Positions 45,480 to 53,707 of a stretch of 64,000 bases of DNA are shown piece by piece. The number at the start of each line of letters is the position of its first letter. The stretch's first letter is position 1. This stretch comes from Flavisphingopyxis sp963800335 (GTDB lineage Bacteria > Pseudomonadota > Alphaproteobacteria > Sphingomonadales > Sphingomonadaceae), in assembly GCA_963800335.1 (NCBI GenBank), contig CAWDAN010000007.1, positions 186,001-250,000 of the forward strand, read 5' to 3'. Position numbers and translations under genes: made by a program. A model generated the notes under the pieces. It worked only from the letters and a program-made list of their open reading frames with translations. It was not told the DNA's origin and ran no database searches.

Positions 45480-46106
45480 ATGACCATCGTCGTCCACCAT
45501 CTCAACAATTCGCGCTCGCAGCGTATCTTGTGGCTGCTCGAGGAGCTTGGCCTCGATTACGAGATCGTGCGTTACCAGCGCGACGCCAAAACGATGTTCG
45601 CGCCACCTGAATTGCGGCGGATCCACCCGCTCGGCAAGTCGCCGGTGATCGAACATGACGGGCGCACGCTGATCGAAACCGGCGCGATCGCCGAATATCT
45701 TGTCGATCTCGCCGACGGTCAGCTCGGTGCGCCGGCGAGCCGCGACGAGGTCATCCGCTATCGCCAGTTTCTCCATTATGCCGAGGGCTCGCTCATGCCA
45801 CCGCTGTTGCTCAAGCTGGTGCTGGCGCGGCTCCCGCTGATCGGCAAGGTCGCGACCGACCGCGTCCAGCCGATGATCGATACCCATCTCGACTGGCTCG
45901 AAAGCGAACTGACCGAGCGCGACTGGTTCGCGGGCGATAGCTTCACCGCCGCCGATGTCATGATGAGCTTTCCGCTCGAGGCGGCGCAGGGCCGCGCCGG
46001 GCTGGGGTCATCGCGACCACATTTGATCGACTGGCTCGCGCGCATCCACGCCCGTCCGGCGTACCAGGCGGCACTCGCTGCAGGAGGACCTTATGATTAT
46101 GCCTAG
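45480..46106 (+). CDS. Glutathione S-transferase family protein
   Basis: 208-residue GST. The thioredoxin-like N-terminal domain has HHLNNSRSQRILWLLEELGL (putative catalytic Ser near residue 11), HPLGKSPVIEHDG with the cis-Pro, and ETGAIAEYL that binds the glutathione gamma-glutamyl group. The C-terminal helical domain contains AGDSFTAADVMMSFPLE with the conserved N-capping Asp. The substrate is unknown. The stop overlaps the M24 peptidase start by 14 bases. Confidence 0.9.
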   Translation: MTIVVHHLNNSRSQRILWLLEELGLDYEIVRYQRDAKTMFAPPELRRIHPLGKSPVIEHDGRTLIETGAIAEYLVDLADGQLGAPASRDEVIRYRQFLHYAEGSLMPPLLLKLVLARLPLIGKVATDRVQPMIDTHLDWLESELTERDWFAGDSFTAADVMMSFPLEAAQGRAGLGSSRPHLIDWLARIHARPAYQAALAAGGPYDYA

Positions 46107-47373
46107 GCTCACACTCGACCGCCGTCGTCTGCTCGGTGGTGCCGCGATGGCGTCTGCGGGCCTCGCCCTCGGCGCTCCGAACCTGCTGCGCGCTGCCGAG
46201 ATCGATACATCGGATCTCGCGCCGATCACCGGCAACGTCGCGCCAATTGGCCGCGATGAGCGTGCCGCGCGCATTGCCCGGGCGCAGGCGTTGATGGTGG
46301 CCAACAATATCGACGCGATCGTTGTCGAGCCGGGCGCGAGCCTCGTCTATTTTACCGGCATCCGCTGGTGGCGCAGCGAACGACTGACTGCTGCGGTCAT
46401 TCCCGCGTCCGGCGATCCGGTCATCGTCACGCCGTTTTTCGAACGGCCCTCGGTCGCCGAATCGCTCGGCATTGCCGCCGATATCCGCACCTGGAACGAG
46501 GACGAGAGTCCGATCAGGCTGGTCGGTGATATCCTGACCGAACAGGGTTTGGCCAAGGGGCGGATCGGGATCGAGGAAACGGTGCGATTCTTCGCCGCCG
46601 ATGGGCTCGCGCATGCATTGCCTCACGCTTCGCTCGTAGCGGCCGCGCCCGTCGTGCGCGGGGTACGGATGCGCAAGACTGCGGCCGAGATCGCGCTGAT
46701 GCAGGCGGCGACCGATGTCACGATTGCGGCCTATCGCTGGACTGCGCCGCGCATCGCCGAAGGGATGAGCAACCACGATGTGTCGGCGATGATGAATGCC
46801 GCGACACGCGCGCTCGGCGGTTCGCCAGAATTCGCGCTGATCCTGCTCGGCGAGGCATCGGCCTATCCGCACGGGTCGGGCCAGCCGCAGGTCGTCCGCA
46901 AGGGCGAGATCGTGCTGATGGATTGCGGCTGCACCGTCGAGGACTATCAGTCCGACGTGTCGCGCACCTTCGTCTTCGGCGGCGATCCGAATGCCCAGCA
47001 GCGCAAGGTCTGGAACGAGGTCGCACGCGGCCAACAGGTAGCGCGTGCCGCGGCGAAGCTCGGCGCGCCGGCCGGCAGCGTCGATGATGCGGTGCGCGGC
47101 TATTACGAATCGCTCGGTTACGGCCCGCGCTACGCGCTGCCCGGCCTGTCGCACCGCACCGGTCATGGCATCGGCATGGAGGGGCATGAGCCGGTCAATC
47201 TGGTCCACGGCGAGACGACCCCGCTCGATGTCGGCATGTGCTTTTCGAACGAGCCGGGTCTCTATTTCCCCGGCAAGTTCGGGGTCCGGCTCGAAGACTG
47301 TTTCCATATGACCGAGACGGGGCCGCAATGGTTTTCGACGCCGCCCAAGGATATCCTGGCACCCTTCGCCTGA
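46093..47373 (+). CDS. M24-family metallopeptidase (Xaa-Pro peptidase-like), Tat-exported
   Basis: 426 residues. The N-terminus has a twin-arginine signal (LDRRRLLGGAAMASAGLALG), so the protein is probably exported folded with its metals. The creatinase N-terminal domain precedes the pita-bread catalytic domain, whose metal ligands are visible in LMDCGCTVEDYQSDVSRTF (two Asp), SHRTGHGIGMEGHE (His), NEPGLYF and VRLEDCF (Glu residues). It starts inside the GST gene; a second ATG at 46099 is also possible. Likely aminopeptidase P or prolidase activity. Confidence 0.92.
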   Translation: MIMPRLTLDRRRLLGGAAMASAGLALGAPNLLRAAEIDTSDLAPITGNVAPIGRDERAARIARAQALMVANNIDAIVVEPGASLVYFTGIRWWRSERLTAAVIPASGDPVIVTPFFERPSVAESLGIAADIRTWNEDESPIRLVGDILTEQGLAKGRIGIEETVRFFAADGLAHALPHASLVAAAPVVRGVRMRKTAAEIALMQAATDVTIAAYRWTAPRIAEGMSNHDVSAMMNAATRALGGSPEFALILLGEASAYPHGSGQPQVVRKGEIVLMDCGCTVEDYQSDVSRTFVFGGDPNAQQRKVWNEVARGQQVARAAAKLGAPAGSVDDAVRGYYESLGYGPRYALPGLSHRTGHGIGMEGHEPVNLVHGETTPLDVGMCFSNEPGLYFPGKFGVRLEDCFHMTETGPQWFSTPPKDILAPFA

Positions 47374-47415
47374 TTGCGGATTGCGCCGTGTAAGCAATCG
47401 CTTGCCGCAATCTTT
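47372..47415 (+). terminator. Nested hairpin after M24 peptidase gene
   Basis: GATTGCGG pairs with CCGCAATC (47372-47379 and 47405-47412) and an inner GATTGC pairs with GCAATC, followed by TTT. It lies immediately after the stop codon. Confidence 0.55.
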
Positions 47416-47436
47416 GCGCGCGCCTAAATCCCGACG

Positions 47437-48342
47437 ATGAACGCTCCGCTGCCTGTCATCGTCAATGCCAGCGGCGGCACTGCGTCGTCGCTCGGCGACG
47501 AATTGCGACCCAAGATCGAGGCGGCGTTCGCCGCTGCCGGGCAGGCGATCGACCTTCACCTCGTCAAGGGCGAGGATCTGCTCGACACGGTGCGCAGATA
47601 TGCCGACGCGCCAATGGTCGCGGTCGGTGGCGGTGACGGCAGTCTGGGCGGCGCGGCGGGAATTCTTGCCAGCGCGGGCTGCACGATGGCGATCCTGCCG
47701 CTCGGCACGCGCAACCACCTCGCCAAGCAGCTTGGCCTGCCCGAGGAACTGGCCGACGTCGCGAAGCTGATCGCGACCGGCAACACCGTACGGATCGACA
47801 TCGCGCATGTTGGCGAGCGCACCTTCGTCAACAACGCGTCGATCGGCACCTATCCGCAGCTTGTCCGGACACGCGACCACAGCGACCTGCCCAAATGGCT
47901 GGCGACGATCCCGGCCGCTTGGTTCGTCCTGCGGCGGCACGATCATCAGGCGTTGACCCTCACCTGGCAGGACGAGCGCCGCGATATCGTCACGCCGATG
48001 CTGTTCATCGGCAACAACCGCTACGAACTCGACGGCGAGCATATCGGCGAGCGGACCTGCATGACCGATGGCGTAATGTCGCTCTATGCGGTTGCGCCGC
48101 GCGGACGGATGGCACTGATCGCCTTTGCCATCCGCGCTTTGTTCGGCCGCGCCGATGCGCAGCGCGATTTCGATGCGCTGGTCGATGTGCCTGCGCTGAC
48201 CGTGTCGGGCCGCGGCGGCAGCGTCGATGTCGCGCTAGACGGCGAGGTCGAACGGATGAAACTGCCGCTCGAATTCACGATTGCGCCCCGCGGCCTGTCG
48301 GTCGTCGCCGCGCCGGGGGAGGCCGACAGCCCGCCGGCCTGA
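47437..48342 (+). CDS. Diacylglycerol/lipid kinase-family protein
   Basis: 301-residue DAGK_cat-type protein. N-terminal VIVNASGGTA and VAVGGGDGSLGGAAGIL form the nucleotide-binding fold; ILPLGTRNHLAKQLGL is the family GTxNxxA motif; VNNASIGTYPQLV and the C-terminal VALDGEVERMKLPLEF follow. The GGGDGS and GTRNHLA signatures are the basis of the call. The substrate (diacylglycerol, sphingoid or other lipid) is unknown; sphingolipid-making bacteria make a sphingoid substrate conceivable but unproven. Confidence 0.88.
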   Translation: MNAPLPVIVNASGGTASSLGDELRPKIEAAFAAAGQAIDLHLVKGEDLLDTVRRYADAPMVAVGGGDGSLGGAAGILASAGCTMAILPLGTRNHLAKQLGLPEELADVAKLIATGNTVRIDIAHVGERTFVNNASIGTYPQLVRTRDHSDLPKWLATIPAAWFVLRRHDHQALTLTWQDERRDIVTPMLFIGNNRYELDGEHIGERTCMTDGVMSLYAVAPRGRMALIAFAIRALFGRADAQRDFDALVDVPALTVSGRGGSVDVALDGEVERMKLPLEFTIAPRGLSVVAAPGEADSPPA

Positions 48343-48363
48343 ACGAGCCTGTCGCGCACAATA

Positions 48364-48386
48364 TGCGGCAATGTCCGCTTGCCGCA
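48364..48386. terminator. Hairpin upstream of alaS
   Basis: Perfect 8-bp inverted repeat TGCGGCAA/TTGCCGCA with a 7-base loop, 22 bases after the lipid-kinase stop and 28 before alaS. It may be a terminator without a T-tract or an operator. Confidence 0.4.
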
Positions 48387-48413
48387 CCGCAACACGGCCA
48401 TTAAGTCGCGGGA

Positions 48414-51068
48414 ATGACCTCGACCAACGACATCCGCCGCGCCTTTCTCGATTACTTTGCCGGCACAGGACACGCGCGTGTGCCGTCGGCGCCGCTGGTG
48501 CCGTACAACGACCCCAGCCTGATGTTCGTCAACGCGGGCATGGTGCCGTTCAAGAACGTTTTTACCGGGCTGGAAACGCGCGATTACACGACCGCGACGT
48601 CGAGCCAGAAATGCGTTCGCGCGGGCGGCAAGCACAACGATCTCGACAATGTCGGCTATACCGCGCGCCACCATACGTTTTTCGAGATGCTCGGCAATTT
48701 CAGCTTCGGCGACTATTTCAAGGAAGCAGCGATCACGCATGCATGGACGCTGCTGACCAAGGAATGGGGGATCGATCCCGACCGGCTGACCGCGACGGTC
48801 TATCACACCGACGACGAAGCGTTCGACCTGTGGAAGAAGATCGCCGGCCTGCCAGAAGATCGGATCATCCGGATTGCGACCAGCGACAATTTCTGGGCGA
48901 TGGGCGACAACGGCCCGTGCGGTCCGTGCAGCGAGATATTCTACGATCACGGCGACCATATTCCGGGCGGGCCGCCAGGATCGCCCGACGAGGACGGCGA
49001 CCGCTTCGTCGAGATCTGGAACCTTGTCTTCATGCAGAACGTGCAGGAAGCGGGCGTCGTTATCGGCGACCTGCCGCGCCCGAGCATCGACACCGGCATG
49101 GGGCTCGAGCGTATCGCCGCGGTGCTGCAGGGCAAGCATGACAATTACGATATCGACCTGTTCAAGGCGCTGATCGCCGAGAGCGGCGACCTGACCCACA
49201 CGGCCACCGACGGCGAGCACAAGGCGTCGCACCGGATCATAGCCGACCACCTGCGCTCGACGAGCTTCCTGATCGCCGATGGCGTGCTGCCGGCGAACGA
49301 GGGGCGTGGCTATGTCCTGCGCCGGATCATGCGTCGGGCGATGCGCCATGCGCATATCCTTGGCGCCAAGGACCCGTTGATGCACCGGCTCGTTCCCAGC
49401 CTGGTCGCCGAGATGGGCGGGGCGTTTCCCGAACTCGTCCGGGCGCAGCCGCTGATTGTCGAGACGCTTGAACGAGAGGAAACGCGCTTCCGCCAGACGC
49501 TCGACAAGGGATTGCGCCTGCTCGACGAGGCGACCGCGTCGCTCGGCAAGGGTGACACGCTCGCGGGCGCTACCGCGTTCAAGCTCTACGACACCTATGG
49601 CTTTCCGTACGACCTCACCGAGGATGCACTGCGGGCGCAGGGCATCGCGGTCGATCGCACCGGCTTCGATGAGGCGATGGCCGAGCAGAAGGCGGCCGCG
49701 CGCGCGGCGTGGAAGGGGTCGGGCGACACCGCGTCGGACGATGTCTGGTACGACATTGCCGACAGCGCGGGTTCGACCGAGTTCACCGGCTATGCCGCGA
49801 CGACTGGCGAGGGCGAGGTCGTCGCGCTGGTTCGCGACGGGGCGCGCGTCGAGAGCGCCGGCGCCGGCGAAAGCGTTGCGATCGTCACAAACCAGACGCC
49901 GTTCTATGGCGAGAGCGGCGGGCAGGCGGGCGACAGCGGCATCGTATCGAACACCGCTGGTCTCAAGGCGAGCGTCACCGACACCGGCAAGCCGCTGGGC
50001 AAGCTGCACGCACATCATGCGACGATCGAAGCGGGTACGATCAAGGTCGGCGATGTCGTTCGGCTCGACGTCGATGCCGCGCGGCGGGACCGGGTCCGCG
50101 CCAATCACAGCGCGACGCACCTGCTCCACGCGGCGCTGCGCCGCCAGCTGGGCGAGCATGTCACGCAGAAGGGCAGCCTGGTCGCCGACGACCGGCTGCG
50201 TTTCGATTTTGCCCATCCCAAGGCGCTGAGCGCCGAGGAGATCGCCAGCGTCGAGGCCGAGGTCAATCGCCACATCCGCGAGAACGACGCGGTGACGACG
50301 CGGCTGATGACGCCCGACGACGCGATCGAAGCGGGCGCGATGGCGCTGTTCGGCGAGAAATACGGCGATGAAGTTCGCGTGCTGAGCATGGGGCGCGACA
50401 GCGATGCGTCGTGGTCGGTCGAGCTGTGCGGCGGGACGCACGTCGCTGCACTGGGCGATATCGCCCTGTTCAAGATCACCTCCGAAAGCGCGGTGAGTTC
50501 GGGCGTGCGGCGCATCGAGGCGCTGACCGGCGAGGCGGCGCGCCTGTATCTGACGAGCCGCGAAGAGGCGCTCAAGGCCGCCGCGGCGAGCCTCAAGACC
50601 GCGCCCGAAGACGTGCCGGCGCGCGTTGCGGCGATGGCCGAGCAGCTCAAGAAGATTGAGCGAGAGCTGGCCGAAGCTAAAAAGACGCTGGCTCTGGGCG
50701 GCGGGGCAGGGAGCGGCCAGGCCGACGAGGCGCCTGCGCCAGAGATGATCGGCGACGTCGCGTTCCTTGGCCGCGTTGTCGACGGCCTCGACCCCAAGGG
50801 GCTGCGCGGCGCGATCGACGACATGAAAACGCAGCTCAAATCGGGTGTCGCGGCACTGGTCGCGGTCAACGACGGTCGCGCGAGCGTCGCGGTCGGCGTC
50901 ACCGACGACCTCACCGCGCGCATCAGCGCGGTCGACCTCGTCAAGGCCGCGGTCGCCGCGCTCGGCGGCCAGGGCGGCGGTGGCCGCCCCGACATGGCGC
51001 AGGGCGGCGGGCCCGATGGCGGCGAAGCCGATGCGGCAATTCAGGCCATTAAAGCCGGTTTGACCTAA
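48414..51068 (+). CDS. alaS: Alanyl-tRNA synthetase
   Basis: Class II synthetase of 884 residues. The N-terminal catalytic domain has MFVNAGMVPFKNVFTG, RHHTFFEMLGNFSFGDYFK and GMGLERIAAVLQG. The editing domain has the zinc/hydrolysis motifs HSATHLLHAAL and CGGTHVAALGDI. The C-terminal C-Ala/DHHA1 domain carries a coiled coil (AEQLKKIERELAEAKKTLALGG, 22 residues long, near residue 745) and ends with a Gly-rich stretch. The start at 48414 is MTSTNDIRRAF. The stop overlaps the convergent HigA stop by four bases. Confidence 0.97.
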   Translation: MTSTNDIRRAFLDYFAGTGHARVPSAPLVPYNDPSLMFVNAGMVPFKNVFTGLETRDYTTATSSQKCVRAGGKHNDLDNVGYTARHHTFFEMLGNFSFGDYFKEAAITHAWTLLTKEWGIDPDRLTATVYHTDDEAFDLWKKIAGLPEDRIIRIATSDNFWAMGDNGPCGPCSEIFYDHGDHIPGGPPGSPDEDGDRFVEIWNLVFMQNVQEAGVVIGDLPRPSIDTGMGLERIAAVLQGKHDNYDIDLFKALIAESGDLTHTATDGEHKASHRIIADHLRSTSFLIADGVLPANEGRGYVLRRIMRRAMRHAHILGAKDPLMHRLVPSLVAEMGGAFPELVRAQPLIVETLEREETRFRQTLDKGLRLLDEATASLGKGDTLAGATAFKLYDTYGFPYDLTEDALRAQGIAVDRTGFDEAMAEQKAAARAAWKGSGDTASDDVWYDIADSAGSTEFTGYAATTGEGEVVALVRDGARVESAGAGESVAIVTNQTPFYGESGGQAGDSGIVSNTAGLKASVTDTGKPLGKLHAHHATIEAGTIKVGDVVRLDVDAARRDRVRANHSATHLLHAALRRQLGEHVTQKGSLVADDRLRFDFAHPKALSAEEIASVEAEVNRHIRENDAVTTRLMTPDDAIEAGAMALFGEKYGDEVRVLSMGRDSDASWSVELCGGTHVAALGDIALFKITSESAVSSGVRRIEALTGEAARLYLTSREEALKAAAASLKTAPEDVPARVAAMAEQLKKIERELAEAKKTLALGGGAGSGQADEAPAPEMIGDVAFLGRVVDGLDPKGLRGAIDDMKTQLKSGVAALVAVNDGRASVAVGVTDDLTARISAVDLVKAAVAALGGQGGGGRPDMAQGGGPDGGEADAAIQAIKAGLT

Positions 51069-51367
51069 GCCGCCATCGCCACGCGTTCTATCTTGAGCGA
51101 TCGTGCCTTGGTGCGCGCCTCGGCGATATCATGCGACGACTGCATCCGTAATAGCGTGTCGGCACGAAGGCCGAACGCCTGCTCGAACCGGATCGCCATC
51201 TCGGCCGACAGGCTCGCACGGGCATTGAGCAGCGCGCTCAACGCGGCGCGTGAAATGCCTAGCCTACCGGCAAGATCGGTCACGCTCAGGCCGCTGGGGC
51301 CGACGACTTCATCCTTAAGCCAAGCGCCCGGATGGATTGCAAAGTCCTTATGCAGGGTGATGGCCAT
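51065..51367 (-). CDS. higA: HigA-family antitoxin
   Basis: 100-residue XRE-type antitoxin of the HigA addiction module family. A helix-turn-helix spans about residues 20-75 (HPGAWLKDEVVGPSGLSV, LAGRLGISRAALSALLNARA, MAIRFEQAFG). It should bind the HigB toxin and repress the shared promoter. Gene order is toxin first, antitoxin second, as in classic higBA, and the ATG shares one base with the higB stop. It is convergent with alaS, overlapping by four bases. Confidence 0.92.
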   Translation of the reverse strand: MAITLHKDFAIHPGAWLKDEVVGPSGLSVTDLAGRLGISRAALSALLNARASLSAEMAIRFEQAFGLRADTLLRMQSSHDIAEARTKARSLKIERVAMAA

Positions 51368-51654
51368 TAGTGATAATCCTCCAGGTCGATGTCCTCGATC
51401 GCATTCGCGTCGTTAATCCGAAACGTCATGCGCCAGTTTTTCGTCACGATTAACGACCAAACGTGCTTTCGGTCGCCAGTCAGTAAATGCGCGCCGAAAT
51501 TTGGCGGTATTCGCAACTCGTCTGCTTCGCCGATTGCAGCGAGATAAGCGATGATGTTGCGCAACCTTCCAATGGCATTGGCCGGGAGGCCCTTCGTCTT
51601 TCCGCTCTCGGCAAAATTGCGGAGAGCTTTGTGGCGAATGCTTTCGATCTCCAT
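51367..51654 (-). CDS. higB: HigB-family toxin (RelE superfamily)
   Basis: 95-residue mRNA interferase of the HigB/RelE fold, predicted to cut mRNA on the ribosome. It has an N-terminal SIRHKALRNFAESGKTKGLP, a central helix RLRNIIAYLAAI, and the C-terminal beta sheet with HLLTGDRKHVWSLIV and NWRMTFRIND, where the basic and Arg residues expected in the active site lie. It is the first gene of the higBA pair. The surrounding DNA (51650-51720) is clearly richer in A+T than the neighbours, which suggests transfer. Confidence 0.9.
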   Translation of the reverse strand: MEIESIRHKALRNFAESGKTKGLPANAIGRLRNIIAYLAAIGEADELRIPPNFGAHLLTGDRKHVWSLIVTKNWRMTFRINDANAIEDIDLEDYH

Positions 51655-51708
51655 AGTGTTTTTTAGTCAATTATGTGTAATGTGTCAAGTGACGCTTTAC
51701 ACTCAAAA
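51655..51708 (-). promoter_or_regulatory. AT-rich higBA promoter/operator region
   Basis: On the minus strand a TTGACA lies at 51688-51683, with CATAAT and TAAAAA downstream; none of the pairings is ideal, so the promoter is not exactly placed. GTGTAA (51675-51680) and TTACAC (51697-51702) form an inverted repeat that could be a HigA operator. Confidence 0.3.
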
Positions 51709-52120
51709 TCACTCCACGCCCTTGATCTTCCCCCATTGGCGCGCGACGGTGTAGCCGAGATAGCCGGTGCCGAAGAGCGCGTAGAGCGGCTCGGGGATGC
51801 CGGCGAGATAGGCGTTCATGCCGTGGGCGATCGCCATGGCGGTGTCGGGCTGGACCGCGGCGATCAGGCCCATCGGGATCGCCCAGAGCAGCAGCGCGTA
51901 CATGACGTAGAGGAAGACTGGGCCGCGCGCGGCTGGTCCACGGGTCGGCGCTGTTCGCCTCGGCGACGATCGCCTGCATCCGGACGCTGACCGCTTCGAG
52001 TTCCTGCGAGCCCTGGAGCTTGATCAGTTCGAGCTTGGCGCGGTCGCGCGCTTGCGGGTCGGGGATGATCTTGTCGATCAATTGCGCGACGGGGCCGATC
52101 AGCCCTTCGATAATTCCCAT
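51709..52120 (-). CDS. GTA-type 3TM holin, frameshifted
   Basis: Small holin of the three-TM family first named from gene transfer agent lysis (GTA_holin_3TM). The N-terminus (MGIIEGLIGPVAQLIDKIIP, then an amphipathic helix) reads to about 51920. The next frame supplies the membrane part: YVMYALLLWAIPMGLIAAV and EPLYALFGTGYLGYTVARQWG. Removing one base of GGG at 51920-51922 joins RARPVFLYVMYALL and gives 136 residues. It would make the inner-membrane hole that lets the endolysin, encoded just upstream, reach peptidoglycan. The other genes of a phage are absent. Confidence 0.85.
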
Positions 52121-52187
52121 TTTCGTTCCTTTCGAGCTAACAAGTTCACGGGTTCACACCGTCCAGGGACAGGTTCACGGTGTGACC

Positions 52188-52727
52188 TTATCCGATCCGG
52201 TTCGCGAGCCAGCCGTAGAGGAATGCCTCGTTGGGCGGCCGGCGTTCGGCCAGATCGATGTAGCGCGCCCCCTGGAGCGCCTCGATCGCCTTGAGCAGGA
52301 CGGTCTCGCCGCCCGCACCGCGCACGGCCAGGAAGGCGTCGAGCGCAGCGAGCGTGCGCGGGCCGACGACGCGATCGACCACAAGGTCGCCGTAATCGCG
52401 GCCATTGCGGTTGAGCGCGTTGAGCGCTCGCTGGAGAAAGCCGCTGGCAACCCCGACACCCATGTTGACCGCGGTATCGAACAGTTCTGCGGCGATCCCG
52501 GGGGCGAGTGCCGCGACCTTGTCGTAGCCCGGCCGCAACCAGTAGAGGCGGCGATAGATCGCGATCGCCTCGGCGCGGGGAAAGCTGCGCATGGCGCCGG
52601 TATAGCCGTGCCGGCGCGCGACCGCCTCGGTAATGCCGTAGCGCGTCGGTCCGCCGGCATCGTTCGGATCGTGGACGAAGCCGCCCTCCCGATCGATCAG
52701 CTCTTCGACAAGGGTCTTGAAATCCAT
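52188..52727 (-). CDS. GH108 endolysin (N-acetylmuramidase)
   Basis: 179-residue peptidoglycan hydrolase. The N-terminal GH108 domain has the catalytic Glu14 in DREGGFVHDPNDAGGPTRYG (conserved EGG..DP.D.GG.T..G pattern). The C-terminal half (about 90-175, LFDTAVNMGVGVASGFLQRAL, 21 residues, and VVGPRTLAALDAF) is a family-3 peptidoglycan-binding domain. No signal peptide, so export depends on the holin located 67 bases downstream. GGGAG precedes the ATG by seven bases. The isolated pair resembles the unlinked endolysin/holin genes of Rhodobacter GTA. Confidence 0.92.
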   Translation of the reverse strand: MDFKTLVEELIDREGGFVHDPNDAGGPTRYGITEAVARRHGYTGAMRSFPRAEAIAIYRRLYWLRPGYDKVAALAPGIAAELFDTAVNMGVGVASGFLQRALNALNRNGRDYGDLVVDRVVGPRTLAALDAFLAVRGAGGETVLLKAIEALQGARYIDLAERRPPNEAFLYGWLANRIG

Positions 52728-52759
52728 GATGCGCTCCCGTTAATGCGAGAACATAAACA

Positions 52760-52780
52760 GAACGAAAATTGGTAGGAAAG
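52760..52780 (-). promoter_or_regulatory. Motif copy A upstream of endolysin
   Basis: Minus-strand CTTTCCTACCAATTTTCGTT(C), ending 33 bases before the endolysin ATG. It matches copy B at 58466-58483 in CTTTCCTAC, AATTT and GTTC, in the same orientation relative to the gene. It lies in an AT-rich 146-base gap and could be an operator shared with the DUF6456 gene. Confidence 0.45.
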
Positions 52781-52873
52781 CGTTTTTGTGGGTGCGTTGA
52801 ACGGTTTTCGCCACTGACATGTCCAGCCGGACTTGCCTTGCCGCCGTCATGTGCCTAAAGGCCCGCACTCGGT

Positions 52874-52950
52874 CGGGACGTAGCGCAGCCTGGTAGCGCA
52901 TCACACTGGGGGTGTGGGGGTCGGAGGTTCGAATCCTCTCGTCCCGACCA
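52874..52950 (+). tRNA. tRNA-Pro (GGG)
   Basis: 77-base tRNA with encoded CCA. The acceptor stem CGGGACG (52874-52880) pairs with CGTCCCG (52940-52946). The D-arm has GCGCAGCCTGGTAGCGC, the anticodon loop is CTGGGGG (anticodon GGG), and the T-arm has GGAGGTTCGAATCCTC. A weak promoter (TTGCCT, 17-base gap, TAAAGG) ends 13 bases before the 5' end. The CCA end abuts a perfect hairpin. Confidence 0.95.
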
Positions 52951-52988
52951 GTATTTCAAATCCATCCGGGGGATGGATTTGAAATACT
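52950..52988 (+). terminator. Perfect 18-bp hairpin abutting tRNA-Pro
   Basis: AGTATTTCAAATCCATCC at 52950-52967 pairs perfectly with 52971-52988 across a GGG loop. It starts at the last base of the tRNA CCA. It may terminate the tRNA transcript or guide 3' processing, though no T-tract follows; it could also be an insertion footprint at the tRNA. Confidence 0.6.
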
Positions 52989-53316
52989 CCAAAGGCGGCC
53001 CGCCTGCCACGGGCGCGCGTACAGAACTCGACCTTTCATCCAACAAAGTTCCAGCATCGCAACACTGATTGCTACGTGGGCACCGTTTGATCGCGAGCGA
53101 TTGATCGCGAGCGATAGCTAATAGCGAGACTTGGGATAGGCCCCAGCCCGCGTTGCGGCGAGGGACGGGGAGGGTTTCGCGCCGAGCTATTGAAGTTGCC
53201 CGTACCCCAACCATCTGCTAACCGCGCGTCACATTCGAGGATCGTCGCCCGGCCGGGCTTTTGCGCGGCGTGCTGGCGCGGTCCAGACCCCAATTTGGCA
53301 CAAAGCGAACCGATTT
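52989..53316. other. Gene-free gap between tRNA-Pro and yajC
   Basis: No credible gene was found on either strand. It holds a tandem 14-base repeat at 53087-53114, AT-mixed sequence unlike the coding flanks, and presumably the yajC promoter. A weak minus-strand reading through the tRNA was rejected. Confidence 0.6.
53087..53114. repeat. Tandem 14-bp direct repeat
   Basis: TTGATCGCGAGCGA occurs twice back to back (53087-53100 and 53101-53114) in the gap upstream of yajC. Confidence 0.8.
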
Positions 53317-53670
53317 ATGGACCTCATGACCTTTCTCATTCCCGCCGCGCATGCGCAGGCCACCACCGGCGCCCCAGCCGAAGGCGCCGGCGGCTTCATC
53401 ATGAGCATCCTGCCGTTGCTGCTGATTTTCGTCGTGTTCTGGTTCCTCCTGATCCGTCCGCAGCAGAAGCGGATGAAGGAGCACGCCGCCAAGGTCGGTG
53501 CCGCCAAGCGCGGCGACACCGTCGTCACCGGCGGTGGCGTTGTCGGCAAGATCACAAAGGTCGAGGACGAATACGCCCATATCGAGATTTCCAAGGGCGT
53601 GACGATCAAGGTCGTCAAGGCGACGCTGAGCGACGTCGTTTCGCCGATCGCAAAACCCGCCAACGACTGA
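53317..53670 (+). CDS. yajC: Preprotein translocase subunit YajC
   Basis: 117-residue inner-membrane protein that associates with SecDF. One membrane segment (about 28-48, IMSILPLLLIFVVFWFLLI) is followed by the family signature RPQQKRMKEH and the soluble domain GDTVVTGGGVVGKI. It is the first gene of yajC-secD-secF, with secD 37 bases downstream after a short GC hairpin. Confidence 0.95.
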   Translation: MDLMTFLIPAAHAQATTGAPAEGAGGFIMSILPLLLIFVVFWFLLIRPQQKRMKEHAAKVGAAKRGDTVVTGGGVVGKITKVEDEYAHIEISKGVTIKVVKATLSDVVSPIAKPAND

Positions 53671-53707
53671 CGCCGCCCCTTCGGGGCCATCTTTCAGGAC
53701 CAGATTT

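Noticed and set aside
48084..50441. Very long open frame of 785 codons on the minus strand
   Set aside because: It lies antisense to alaS and the lipid-kinase-like gene, whose protein families are certain. Long antisense frames are expected in such GC-rich coding DNA, and the translation matches no family I know.
52728..52873. CtrA site (TTAA-N7-TTAA) upstream of the endolysin
   Set aside because: A TTTA and a TTAAC occur near 52740-52757 but their spacing is wrong, so no credible CtrA box.
51065..52950. Complete prophage at tRNA-Pro
   Set aside because: Only holin, endolysin and a TA pair are present. There is no integrase, capsid, terminase or tail gene, and I found no duplicated tRNA end.
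52855..53214. 119-codon minus-strand frame across tRNA-Pro
   Set aside because: It runs through the tRNA and its hairpin; such tRNA-derived peptides are common artefacts.
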